Shown piece after piece: positions 1 through 6,368 of a DNA stretch of 44,682 bases. The translations under genes and the position numbers were made by a program. Origin of the DNA: Lachnospiraceae bacterium (GTDB lineage: Bacteria > Bacillota > Clostridia > Lachnospirales > Lachnospiraceae); contig JAKSRY010000017.1 in the NCBI GenBank assembly GCA_024403415.1, forward strand, positions 1 through 44,682, given 5' to 3'. Within the stretch, counting starts at the first letter, position 1, and the number at the start of each line of letters is the position of its first letter. The notes below the pieces were generated by a model, which saw only the letters and a program-made list of their open reading frames with translations, was not told where the DNA came from and made no database searches.

Positions 1-50
1 GGGCATGTTCGGGACTTACACCCGTTAGAGCGCGCCCATGGCGCGCAAAC
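1..50 (-). mobile_element. 5' end of a putative group IIC intron (continues beyond window)
   Basis: Read on the minus strand, positions 50 to 1 begin GUUUGCGCGCC, form a GCGCGC/GCGCGC hairpin with a CAUGG loop (46-30), then carry CUCUAACGGGUGUAAGUCCCGAAC. This order (G-start, hairpin, then a GGGUG..AGUCCC block) is the opening of domain I in bacterial class C group II introns, as recalled from Oceanobacillus O.i.I1. The proposed first base at 50 lies directly behind a terminator hairpin and T-run (79-51), which is the known insertion preference of IIC introns. The reverse transcriptase and domains V/VI would lie outside the window. The call rests on primary-sequence resemblance only. Confidence 0.68.
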
Positions 51-79
51 AAAAACAGGAGTAACATTTAAGTTACTCC
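51..79 (-). terminator. Rho-independent terminator of the HNH-DGQHR operon
   Basis: On the minus strand, GGAGTAAC (79-72 read as complement), a 6-nt loop and GTTACTCC form an 8-bp stem, followed by TGTTTTT. It sits 21 bases past the DGQHR gene stop and forms the boundary with the putative group IIC intron. Confidence 0.8.
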
Positions 80-100
80 CACAAATACTTTCATTAGTTT

Positions 101-1180
101 CTATCCTAATGGATTAAATCCTTGACTTCCTATGTTCTTTATCTTCTTAACACATTCTTCTGCAAAAGCTTCAGTTTGACTTCTTTCTCTAAAATACATC
201 TTATTCTTTTCACAGGTGAAAAATTCCTCTCTCTCAACACCCATGTCAGCAATCATTTTTTTCAATGTATCTTCTACAAATTGAGTGGTATACGGCTGTT
301 GAAGTTGAATCGACCTTTCCCATACACATGGAAGAATAGTAAGCATAAATCTAACGCCAGCTATCTTTATAGCCGCTCCGGCTTCTTTTGCATTTGATGT
401 GGCAAAATTGAAGTCGACAACATTTTCCCACGCAGTTAAGTATGTCGAAAGAACTTTAACTTCCTGTTCTATATCCATGTCCGCACCCATAATCTGCAAT
501 TTTGTAATGCCAGCCTTTTTTATAACTGCCATCAGTTCTTTTGCTTTTATTCCGTTCTTTATTTTTTCAGCACTCATAATAATATGATTTTTAAGAGGAT
601 ACTCCTCATTCAGCCTATTGACTAAATCATATAATTCTTTTTCCTCTGCTTGTAACATATTTAATTTCGACTTAAACCATATTAAAAGATTATTGCTTAC
701 TTTCTCTTGTTTTTCATTACAACTAATAAATATTTTTTGTCTTTCCCTTAGTGTTGGTCTAATGTACAAAGTAAATCCTATTTCATATGTAGCGCTTTCT
801 TCCAAATTACTTATATCTGGCAAAAATGAATATAATCTATGTTGTCCATCCATAACATCGATGGTTTCCTTATAAACCTTAAATTCATCCTCATTATCTG
901 GAAATTCAATATAGTACAAATCTTCTATACCATCTACCTTAACAACATCAAATTTATTATCCTTAGTTGCTAAAGTCAATGTATTAGGAAGAATACCTTT
1001 TTCATTAGAAACATAATTACTAATATCTTTCACCCTTTTTTCATTAAGAGGGCGCTGCGCTTCTTGTGTTTCACTCATACCAACCTCTGTAGCAACCCTT
1101 ACAAGTTTTCTTGGGTCTATTCTTCCAACATAACATTCTTTAGAAAACTGTGTAATCTTTATCAAATATATTTTTTTCAT
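101..1180 (-). CDS. DGQHR-domain (DndB/DpdB-like) protein
   Basis: A 359-residue protein with the signature DVMDGQHRLYSF at about residues 109-120, the hallmark of the DGQHR family that includes DndB of DNA phosphorothioation systems and DpdB-like proteins of 7-deazaguanine DNA modification. The N-terminal region has RPLNEKRVKDISNYV, resembling the N-terminal part of such proteins. The start ATG at 1180 follows AAAGGAT at a good distance. It is the second gene of a two-gene unit, 16 bp behind the HNH nuclease gene. No dndCDE or dpd genes are visible, so it is either a standalone DGQHR/HNH cassette or a piece of a larger island outside the window. A role in DNA modification or defence is inferred from the family only. 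Confidence 0.75.
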   Translation of the reverse strand: MKKIYLIKITQFSKECYVGRIDPRKLVRVATEVGMSETQEAQRPLNEKRVKDISNYVSNEKGILPNTLTLATKDNKFDVVKVDGIEDLYYIEFPDNEDEFKVYKETIDVMDGQHRLYSFLPDISNLEESATYEIGFTLYIRPTLRERQKIFISCNEKQEKVSNNLLIWFKSKLNMLQAEEKELYDLVNRLNEEYPLKNHIIMSAEKIKNGIKAKELMAVIKKAGITKLQIMGADMDIEQEVKVLSTYLTAWENVVDFNFATSNAKEAGAAIKIAGVRFMLTILPCVWERSIQLQQPYTTQFVEDTLKKMIADMGVEREEFFTCEKNKMYFRERSQTEAFAEECVKKIKNIGSQGFNPLG

Positions 1181-1196
1181 TTGTAAATCATCCTTT

Positions 1197-1703
1197 CTAT
1201 ATTAATTTCAACTTTTTAGCTATCATATAGTCTGTTCTAGAACTTTTACACTCATTGCATGTTTCACATAATGCTTGATAATTATCTGGCAATTCATCTC
1301 CTACTAACATCCATGGAATAATATGATCAACATGAATTTTTGAAGTATCTTCACCCAAATCACACCCACAGGAAAGACATTTACCGTTTTGTATATTTTT
1401 CAAGTATACTTTTTCCTCTTTGGAGATAGGTTTCCTGCGATTTTGCTTACTTTGGTTAGCCCTAAACCAAGTATCCATTAGTTTGGCTTCTTCATCGCTC
1501 AATTCACAGTCAAAATCTTGCTGAACAATCAATTTTACTGTTGTCACCCTATTATAAGTCTGCTTAAATAAATTACTTACTCTTTTTCTATATTTATCAT
1601 CTTTATTTGTTCGAATAATAATTTTCTTGAAAATACTTAATAAAACAGCTTTTTTATATTCAGCTATAAAATCATCATCAAGTATTTGCTCTATAGAAAT
1701 CAT
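1197..1703 (-). CDS. HNH endonuclease
   Basis: A 168-residue protein with a C-terminal HNH nuclease fold: CLSCG (first zinc knuckle, near residue 111), HVDHIIPW (catalytic beta-beta-alpha core), LCETCN (second knuckle) and the typical NECKSSR helix. The N-terminal ~100 residues are charged and helical, with no recognised domain. The start ATG at 1703 follows GGGAGAA. It is the first gene of the HNH-DGQHR unit, so the two proteins are probably made together. HNH enzymes act as nicking or double-strand DNA endonucleases in restriction, homing and phage packaging. The DGQHR partner points to DNA modification or restriction, but this is an inference. Confidence 0.85.
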   Translation of the reverse strand: MISIEQILDDDFIAEYKKAVLLSIFKKIIIRTNKDDKYRKRVSNLFKQTYNRVTTVKLIVQQDFDCELSDEEAKLMDTWFRANQSKQNRRKPISKEEKVYLKNIQNGKCLSCGCDLGEDTSKIHVDHIIPWMLVGDELPDNYQALCETCNECKSSRTDYMIAKKLKLI

Positions 1704-1801
1704 AATAGTTCTCCCATATGAAACATTGTATCAAATCAATTCAGTATTTCCAAAAACTTTATAATTCGCTCTGTAAACTGTGCTGAATTATTTCTCGACT
1801 T

Positions 1802-1888
1802 TTAAACGGTAATCTGCATTTCCGGATATTCAGCAACTGTAAGTTCCTCCACATCAGTAACAGTTCCTTTATAGGTAGAATAAAGATA
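1802..1888 (-). pseudogene. C-terminal gene remnant, unidentified
   Basis: The minus strand reads through about 28 codons (containing TDVEELTVAEYPEMQITV) to a TAA at 1804-1802. It has no start codon, and a TGA lies just upstream in the same frame. The composition looks like real protein (alternating acidic and hydrophobic residues), so this is probably the tail of a lost gene, as expected in a decayed mobile element. The parent gene is not recognised. Confidence 0.25.
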
Positions 1889-1899
1889 TCATGGACTCA

Positions 1900-1922
1900 A
1901 TATCAAGCCATCGGCTTGATAT
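1900..1922. repeat. 10-bp perfect hairpin
   Basis: ATATCAAGCC and GGCTTGATAT flank a 3-nt loop. A second small inverted repeat (AGTCC/GGACT, 1947-1964) follows. Neither has a clear T-run; they may form the 3' end of the repressor transcript (stop at 1974). Confidence 0.5.
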
Positions 1923-1973
1923 CTATAATAATTATGCAGAAGGATAAGTCCATTTTTACGGACTCATTACAAC

Positions 1974-2159
1974 CTACTCAGTTTTCTTTTCCTGAGCATC
2001 ATCTACAAGCTTATTTATTGCATCACGAATAGCCTCGGATTTAGCAATCTGCATGAGATTACAATATGCTTCCAGTCTGGTCAAAGTACTTTCATCCATG
2101 CGTATTGTACATACTTTTTCCTTATTGTTTTCACCTTTTGGTCGGCCCATTTTCTTCAT
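1974..2159 (-). CDS. Ribbon-helix-helix (CopG/Arc-type) repressor
   Basis: A 61-residue protein. A basic start (MKKMGRPKGENNKEK) precedes a beta-strand VCTIRMDESTLTRLEAYC and two helices, the layout of an RHH dimer that inserts a two-stranded sheet into the DNA major groove. The ATG at 2159 follows AAGGAG. The 60 bp upstream carry two TGTATTACA copies and an 11-bp inverted repeat (see 2188-2236), a likely autoregulatory operator. It lies just downstream of the Xis-like gene in the same orientation, as in small regulatory genes of integrative elements. Confidence 0.75.
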   Translation of the reverse strand: MKKMGRPKGENNKEKVCTIRMDESTLTRLEAYCNLMQIAKSEAIRDAINKLVDDAQEKKTE

Positions 2160-2187
2160 GGCATACTCCTTCCTATAGGTATAATTT

Positions 2188-2236
2188 TACTTTTTGTATT
2201 ACAAATTGTCAATGAATTTATGTATTACAAAAAGTA
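2188..2236. promoter_or_regulatory. Candidate operator of the RHH repressor
   Basis: The arms TACTTTTTGTA (2188-2198) and TACAAAAAGTA (2226-2236) are perfect 11-bp inverted repeats. Each also belongs to a local near-palindrome TGTA-T-TACA (2195-2203 and 2221-2229), 26 bp apart. The pair sits between the Xis-like stop and the RHH start, as expected for a dimer-of-dimers RHH operator. Confidence 0.6.
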
Positions 2237-2243
2237 TCATCTA

Positions 2244-2498
2244 CTATTCATTTTTTTCATTTTCAATTGACAGATTTATTTTAAATCTACATTCATTATC
2301 AGCGGCACACTGTGTAAGACATTTTTCTACTTTTTCTCGTATAAATAACCACTTATTTCCAAACATCATCGCCAAATGTAATTCTTTGTTCTCCGCTAAT
2401 CTTCGTAACGCTTTTTCTCCTATATTAAAGTACGCAGCCGCTTTCTTTAATGTTAATACATATTTTTGCTCCGGTAATAATTCAATAGACTTTCTCAT
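2244..2498 (-). CDS. Tn916-type excisionase (Xis-like) protein
   Basis: An 84-residue protein with a winged-helix core: YVLTLKKAAAYFNIGEKALRRL (helix-turn-helix, residues ~13-34), then a wing reading FGNKWLFIREKVEKCL. This is the pattern of Tn916-family excisionases, which bind direct repeats near element ends to steer a tyrosine integrase toward excision. The ATG at 2498 follows GGAAAGGAG. No integrase gene is next to it, so the element is either deleted or only partly within the window. Confidence 0.75.
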   Translation of the reverse strand: MRKSIELLPEQKYVLTLKKAAAYFNIGEKALRRLAENKELHLAMMFGNKWLFIREKVEKCLTQCAADNECRFKINLSIENEKNE

Positions 2499-2551
2499 AG
2501 CAATCTCCTTTCCAATGGTAGTAGCATATTGCCATTACATTCATTAAAAAG

Positions 2552-2585
2552 CAACAAAAAATAGCACCTGCTTTGAACAAGTGCT
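2552..2585 (-). terminator. Rho-independent terminator
   Basis: On the minus strand, AGCACTTG pairs with CAGGTGCT across a 7-nt loop (8 bp with one G-U), followed by ATTTTTTG. It would end transcription coming from the DUF4160/HTH side before the Xis gene. Confidence 0.65.
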
Positions 2586-2622
2586 ACTCGCGAACGATTA
2601 CCCACTACTCGTGAACGATTAC
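2584..2622. repeat. Two 18-bp direct repeats next to xis
   Basis: CTACTCGCGAACGATTAC (2584-2601) is repeated as CTACTCGTGAACGATTAC (2605-2622), with a 21-bp period and one mismatch. A degenerate inverted relative (CTACGAACGAC on the minus strand) lies near 2672-2683. Closely spaced direct repeats near xis are typical arm-type sites for Xis or integrase. The 2499-2839 stretch is otherwise empty apart from terminators. Confidence 0.5.
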
Positions 2623-2801
2623 TTACAAAAATAGACAATTTTTACTATTACATAATCATTTTTTCTTTTGTCGTTCGTAGTATTCTGGTAGTTAATCAAC
2701 TATGTACTATCCGCATTATGAAAAAGTTTGCATAATTCTGCCCAACTTTGCATCACATAAAATATTATATATTCTTGCAAATTCTTATACTTTATTAAGC
2801 A

Positions 2802-2832
2802 AAAGGTGCAAAACTATTATGTTTGCACCTTT
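2802..2832 (-). terminator. Hairpin terminator after the HTH gene
   Basis: AAAGGTGCAAA and TTTGCACCTTT form an 11-bp stem with a 9-nt loop, starting 8 bases past the HTH stop. It is A/T-flanked on both sides, so it could work in either direction. Confidence 0.7.
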
Positions 2833-2839
2833 AAATTCG

Positions 2840-3019
2840 TTAGGCACTTTTTCCGTTCTTTGCCTCTCCATACTCACGTTTCATTGCTTCTACTGAGACC
2901 ACCCATTGTTTCCCGAACTTACAAACATCCACTCCATTAATGAGTTTTCCATAAGCAATAGCTTTTCTGAGTGTGCTTTCATTTAATCCCCAAAGCTGCG
3001 TTGCATCTGCAAAAGACAT
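2840..3019 (-). pseudogene. HTH domain split from DUF2442 by a frameshift
   Basis: A 59-codon reading frame starting MSFADATQLWGLNESTLRK, then VDVCKFGKQWVVSVEAMKREYG. This is a MerR-like/HTH antitoxin-type DNA-binding domain usually found with DUF4160/DUF2442 genes. Its frame continues upstream without a start as LWERGVQVDTPFDGL into the 3' end of the DUF2442 gene (stop at 3040). From memory, related proteins carry DUF2442 and this HTH as one chain. The gene therefore looks frameshifted near 3050-3070, possibly together with a small deletion. The internal ATG at 3019 could still give a short HTH protein, but no good ribosome binding site precedes it. Confidence 0.6.
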
Positions 3020-3039
3020 AAGGCCATCAAACGGTGTAT

Positions 3040-3270
3040 CTACTTGAACGCCTCTTTCCCAAAGTTCAAATCATCATTCCAAACGATTCCATAACCTCCA
3101 ACATCAGTTGTCACACCGTAGAATTCGTCTTCATGTTCCTTGAAATATCCAAATACTGGCAATTTCTCAAACAATGGCTTTACATCATATATTTTAGTTA
3201 TTCCTTCACAAAATTGAACACTCAATCTATAATCTGATAACGCATTTACATTTTTAACTTTATGAAACAT
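3040..3270 (-). CDS. DUF2442-domain protein (C-terminus shifted out of frame)
   Basis: A 76-residue protein, MFHKVKNVNAL then ITKIYDVKPLFEKLPVF and GGYGIVWND, which is the DUF2442 fold. The last residues (LNFGKEAFK) leave the family pattern exactly where another frame continues with ELWERGVQVDTPF into an HTH domain. The ATG at 3270 directly abuts the TAG of the DUF4160 gene, so the two are translationally coupled. DUF4160/DUF2442 pairs are common in bacterial genomes and are treated as toxin-antitoxin-like, but no biochemical role is known to me. The frameshift would remove the DNA-binding half of the putative antitoxin. Confidence 0.65.
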   Translation of the reverse strand: MFHKVKNVNALSDYRLSVQFCEGITKIYDVKPLFEKLPVFGYFKEHEDEFYGVTTDVGGYGIVWNDDLNFGKEAFK

Positions 3271-3447
3271 CTATCTTACCATCTTCAGAGCTTTCGGTGG
3301 TAAATATCCCTCAAGCACGTCACCAGTCATATAATCTATGGCTGCAACATCTTCATTATAGATTGCATGAATATGTGGAGGATTATGTTCACCCTGGAGA
3401 AAATACATTTTTATTACTATTCCATAAAATCTTGATAACACCGGCAT
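3271..3447 (-). CDS. Short DUF4160-domain protein
   Basis: Fifty-eight codons: MPVLSRFYGIVIKMYF, then EHNPPHIHAIYNEDVAAIDY and LPPKALKMVR followed by TAG. The HNPPHIH motif is the DUF4160 signature. Family members usually run about 20-25 residues further past the KAL..VR helix, so this copy ends early and may be C-terminally truncated. The ATG at 3447 has a strong AGAAGGAGG site. It opens the DUF4160-DUF2442-HTH unit, and its upstream region carries a 26-bp perfect palindrome. Confidence 0.7.
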   Translation of the reverse strand: MPVLSRFYGIVIKMYFLQGEHNPPHIHAIYNEDVAAIDYMTGDVLEGYLPPKALKMVR

Positions 3448-3472
3448 ATTATTCTTCCTCCTTCTTCGATTT

Positions 3473-3498
3473 ATTATATCACGATATCGTGATATAAT
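3473..3498. promoter_or_regulatory. 26-bp perfect palindrome, probable operator
   Basis: The centre is TATCACGATATCGTGATA (3477-3494), extended by four complementary bases on each side. It lies 26 bp upstream of the DUF4160 start codon and 11 bp after the acetyltransferase stop. No T-run follows on either strand, so it fits an operator (perhaps for the linked HTH protein) better than a terminator. Confidence 0.6.
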
Positions 3499-3508
3499 TC
3501 AATTCATT

Positions 3509-3961
3509 TTATAGCTTATAATGCATAAAGTTCCCATTATGCTTAAATCCAAAATCAGTATATAGCTTTACTCCCATATCTGATGCAGTAATCTGAACAG
3601 TACCGCAACCATATTCTTTAGCTTCATTTACTACTCTTGAAAGCAATTCCTTTGCTATACCTTTTCTCCTGTAATTCGGGTTTGTGAACATGCTGGAAAG
3701 CAAACCTATTCTTCCAGAAGGGCATCCAAAATACGGTGGTTTTTCAACGAAAGACATTCCACTTGTACCAATAATCTTATCGCCATCCATTGCAAGCCAA
3801 GAAATAAATGTACCATCAGCCATATGTCTTTTATAATAATCCATTAATGCAGGAACCAAATCAATATCTTCTGTTGCTCCTTCTTCTCGAAGCTGATTTA
3901 TTCTCATATTAACGAATACATCTAATACATCTTCCGTAAGTTTTTTATATACTATGTCCAT
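3509..3961 (-). CDS. GNAT-family N-acetyltransferase
   Basis: A 150-residue protein with the GNAT layout: beta-strands with FISWLAMDGDKIIGTSGMSF, the acetyl-CoA binding motif A region SSMFTNPNYRRKGIAKELL (R-x-x-G-I/A), and a C-terminal ASDMGVKLYTDFGFKHNGNF that matches the usual 'YxxxGF' end. The substrate cannot be read from sequence. The ATG at 3961 follows AGAGAG. It has no clear operon partner; the DUF4160 unit begins just downstream behind its own palindrome. Confidence 0.85.
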   Translation of the reverse strand: MDIVYKKLTEDVLDVFVNMRINQLREEGATEDIDLVPALMDYYKRHMADGTFISWLAMDGDKIIGTSGMSFVEKPPYFGCPSGRIGLLSSMFTNPNYRRKGIAKELLSRVVNEAKEYGCGTVQITASDMGVKLYTDFGFKHNGNFMHYKL

Positions 3962-4047
3962 TAAATTAATCTCTCTTTTTATAAATTATATTGCCATATC
4001 AGAGCCTATAATTATTAGTAAATTTAAGGGTGCAAATGAGGTGCAAA

Positions 4048-4134
4048 TCATCTATCTAAAAGCCCTTCAAGTGCCCTAAATACTGCATTCTCACCTTTGA
4101 GTTGGTGGAGTGCCGTGGCAAACGAATAAGACAT
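4048..4134 (-). other. Possible 28-codon gene fragment
   Basis: An ATG at 4134 opens 28 codons (TALHQLKGENAVFRALEGLL inside) ending TGA at 4050-4048. It looks amphipathic and protein-like but has no ribosome binding site and no recognised family. The stop overlaps a GGTGCAAAT direct repeat (4029-4037 and 4040-4048). The whole 3962-4301 gap otherwise holds only a REP-like copy at 4145-4168. Confidence 0.2.
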
Positions 4135-4144
4135 GGACTCTTGA

Positions 4145-4168
4145 GGACGGGGTTAGTGGCTCATTTTT
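4145..4168 (-). repeat. REP-like copy 1
   Basis: GGACGGGGTTAGTGGCTCAT on the plus strand. In the minus orientation it reads ATGAGCCACTAACCCCGTCC and matches the other copies at 5437, 6311, 6340 and 8126. It lies beyond the 3' end of the unknown gene at 4302-5433. Confidence 0.75.
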
Positions 4169-4301
4169 ACTATACATACTGATTCTTCCTTTTTCACTAT
4201 ATTTATCCGTACTAAAATCTATTAAATTCTCTTTTTATGGTTATAACAAGTTTCACTATTTCTTTTTCAGGGTCATTTGTTATATCGCTCATTCATATGA
4301 C

Positions 4302-5433
4302 CTAATTCTCTGATTTAATAAATTCTTCAGGAATCGCGTAACCATCAACCAAAACATTATTATGTTCCATACAAATCTTAATAGGGTGTTGACCGTCTGA
4401 AACTGCTTTATCATAGGCCTCCTTTGCAGACCCGTATGTTTTATAATTCGTATTTAAGCAAACAACATTAATATTGGAACCAGTATAATTACAGTCTTCA
4501 GCACAGTACGCATATGTTTCTACTCCATCCGAAGAAGGATATTCCATAAATGCGTCTAAATAACTAACATTTTCCAGATTTTGCCAAAAGAACTCTCTTT
4601 CCACTCTTTCACACGGTGAAATAAATTTGCAATAATTCAGGTGGAAATAATTATTTTCCTTGTCTTTGTAAACCTGTTCAACACTAAGCATAGGCTGACA
4701 TGATGGCAAATCTAAAATACTTCTTTCCAGGTGGTTAAAAATAGGAATCATGCTTTCCAGAATTTTTTTATATGTTGGATATGCTTCATATACTCTTCTT
4801 AAAATAAATTCGCCAGATTTATCATTTATTGTCTGAAGCATCAACATATATTCATTAAGGCTTATCACCTCATGACTTACCATAGCACTTATTATTTCTT
4901 CCAAATCTTTTACAAAACAACTCACTTTAGGATTAATATCATTTATAGAGCTTATGCTTCCATAAAAAAAGTCACAATATTTCTTATGAGCCGTAATCGA
5001 GATATACTCCGTTAATAATTCAAGCGCTTTCGATTGATCTAAATATTCTTTTTTATATACATATTTATTCTCACTATTTTCTTCACTTACAATACCTATA
5101 ATAAAAAATCCATCACTATCAAACCACAATTCCTCATCTATCCAGCCTGCCCACTCTACTCGAGTTCTTTCAAACACAGGCTTTCTTAAATAGCTTGTTA
5201 TTTTTTTGCCTATCATACTTATCGATTCGGAACATTTAGGTAAATACCAATTTGTTGTGAGTTTCTCACAGTACACTCTGAATACTCCGTAAGGTCTCTG
5301 AAAAACAATAACAGGTATATCAGAATTAACACTATAACTATCCCACCAACCTTCAAACAAAACCTCTATCGGTGACTTACATGCACTGATTTCTTTTTGG
5401 AGTAGTTGATCAATCAGTTCCGCCCTTGGGCTA
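4302..5433 (-). pseudogene. Unknown protein, 5' end apparently lost at a REP copy
   Basis: The frame from the TTG at 5360 gives 352 residues, but protein-like sequence (AELIDQLLQKEISACKSPIE) continues upstream without an ATG until it runs into the REP-like element at 5437-5462, and a stop lies shortly beyond. The gene therefore probably lost its true start when the REP/RAYT unit arrived. The protein is soluble, with no membrane segment and several Trp-rich stretches (FEGWWDSY near the TTG). A C-terminal part with spaced cysteines (FHLNYCKFISPCERV; YAYCAEDCNYTG) may bind metal. No family is recognised. It might still be expressed as an N-truncated protein from the TTG. Confidence 0.45.
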
Positions 5434-5436
5434 CTT

Positions 5437-5462
5437 GGGGACGGGGTTAGTGGCCCATTTTT
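5437..5462 (-). repeat. REP-like copy 2, upstream of RAYT
   Basis: GGGGACGGGGTTAGTGGCCC on the plus strand, followed by ATTTTT. A small GCCC-TT-GGGC hairpin (5422-5431) abuts it. It is inverted relative to the two copies behind the RAYT gene, so the transposase gene is bracketed by oppositely oriented REPs. The AT-rich sequence between it and the RAYT start (…ATTGATTC…CTTTTTCACT) also resembles that after copy 1. Confidence 0.8.
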
Positions 5463-5540
5463 AATAAAATTATTGATTCTTTACCTTTTTCACTTTATAC
5501 TTACATAAACTATCTTTTTACAAATTTTATAGGAGACTAT

Positions 5541-6314
5541 ATGCCAAGAAAACCTCGCGTAATAAGTTCTACCGGCATATATCATATCATTCTTCGTTCT
5601 GTTAATCAGCATATTATTTTTGAAGAAGATTCTGATTATCAAAAATTTCTTTACATTTTATCAGATTGTAAAACCAAATATGATATTGATATTTTTGCCT
5701 ATTGTCTTATGGACAACCATATTCATTTATTAATTTATTCAATGTCTGACTCTTTGTCCAGTTTCTTTCAAAGTTTAGGAACTCGCTTCGCCCGTTGGTA
5801 CAACACTAAATACCTTAGAAGCGGTCACTTATTTCAGGACAGATTCTTTAGTAGCGTTGTTGAAGATGTTCCACACTATCTATCAACACTCGTCTATATC
5901 CACAATAACCCAGTCAAAGCAAATATTTGCCAAAATCCGTCAGAGTACCGATGGAGTAGTTATAATGCCTTTTACGGACAAAAAAATCCTCTGATCAATA
6001 TATCATTTTCACATGATATAGCTGGATCAAAGGATTTATTGATAACTTATTTTTCTAAACATTGTGATGGCGAAGCGTCCGAATATTTTTATAAGGATCA
6101 TCTTGAAGTCACTCATCATTTAACAGATGATCAGGCATTACAAATATTCAAGGCAATAACAAAATTGTCATCTGCCTCTGAAGTTCAATTTCTTCCTAAA
6201 AGAATCAGAAATGACTATATTCGTTCACTAAAACAAAATCGACTAACGCAAAAACAAATTGCAAGGCTGATGGATGTATCAATTACCACTGTCAAGCGAA
6301 TCTGTAGTATATGA
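5541..6314 (+). CDS. REP-associated tyrosine transposase (RAYT, Y1/IS200-like)
   Basis: A 257-residue protein. Residues 1-150 form the Y1 HUH domain: RKPRVISSTGIYHIILR, the metal-binding pair in MDNHIHLL (His60, His62), and the nucleophile region LVYIHNNPVKA with Tyr119. The C-terminal ~50 residues carry an added helix-turn-helix (LTQKQIARLMDVSITTVKRI) seen in many RAYTs. The ATG at 5541 follows TAGGAGA. RAYTs are single-copy housekeeping-type transposases that recognise flanking REP hairpins. Here REP-like copies flank the gene on both sides, and one overlaps its stop codon. All catalytic residues are present, so it may be active. Confidence 0.88.
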   Translation: MPRKPRVISSTGIYHIILRSVNQHIIFEEDSDYQKFLYILSDCKTKYDIDIFAYCLMDNHIHLLIYSMSDSLSSFFQSLGTRFARWYNTKYLRSGHLFQDRFFSSVVEDVPHYLSTLVYIHNNPVKANICQNPSEYRWSSYNAFYGQKNPLINISFSHDIAGSKDLLITYFSKHCDGEASEYFYKDHLEVTHHLTDDQALQIFKAITKLSSASEVQFLPKRIRNDYIRSLKQNRLTQKQIARLMDVSITTVKRICSI

Positions 6315-6331
6315 GCCAGTGACTCCGTCCC
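6311..6331 (+). repeat. REP-like copy 3
   Basis: ATGAGCCAGTGACTCCGTCC(C). It includes the RAYT stop codon (6312-6314). It is separated from copy 4 by 8 bp (TTGGGGCC), making a tandem pair. Confidence 0.75.
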
Positions 6332-6339
6332 TTGGGGCC

Positions 6340-6362
6340 AATGAGCCAGTAACCCCGTCCCC
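6340..6362 (+). repeat. REP-like copy 4
   Basis: GAGCCAGTAACCCCGTCC preceded by AAT and followed by CC. It ends 7 bp before the citrate synthase stop codon (6369-6371) on the other strand, so it forms part of the 3' untranslated region of that gene. Confidence 0.78.
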
Positions 6363-6368
6363 GCAGGG

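Noticed and set aside
4029-4134. GGTGCAAAT direct repeats plus a 28-codon ORF as an integrase tail with an attachment site
   Set aside because: No tyrosine recombinase motif is visible in the short frame and no matching second attachment repeat was found, so only a weak fragment call is kept.
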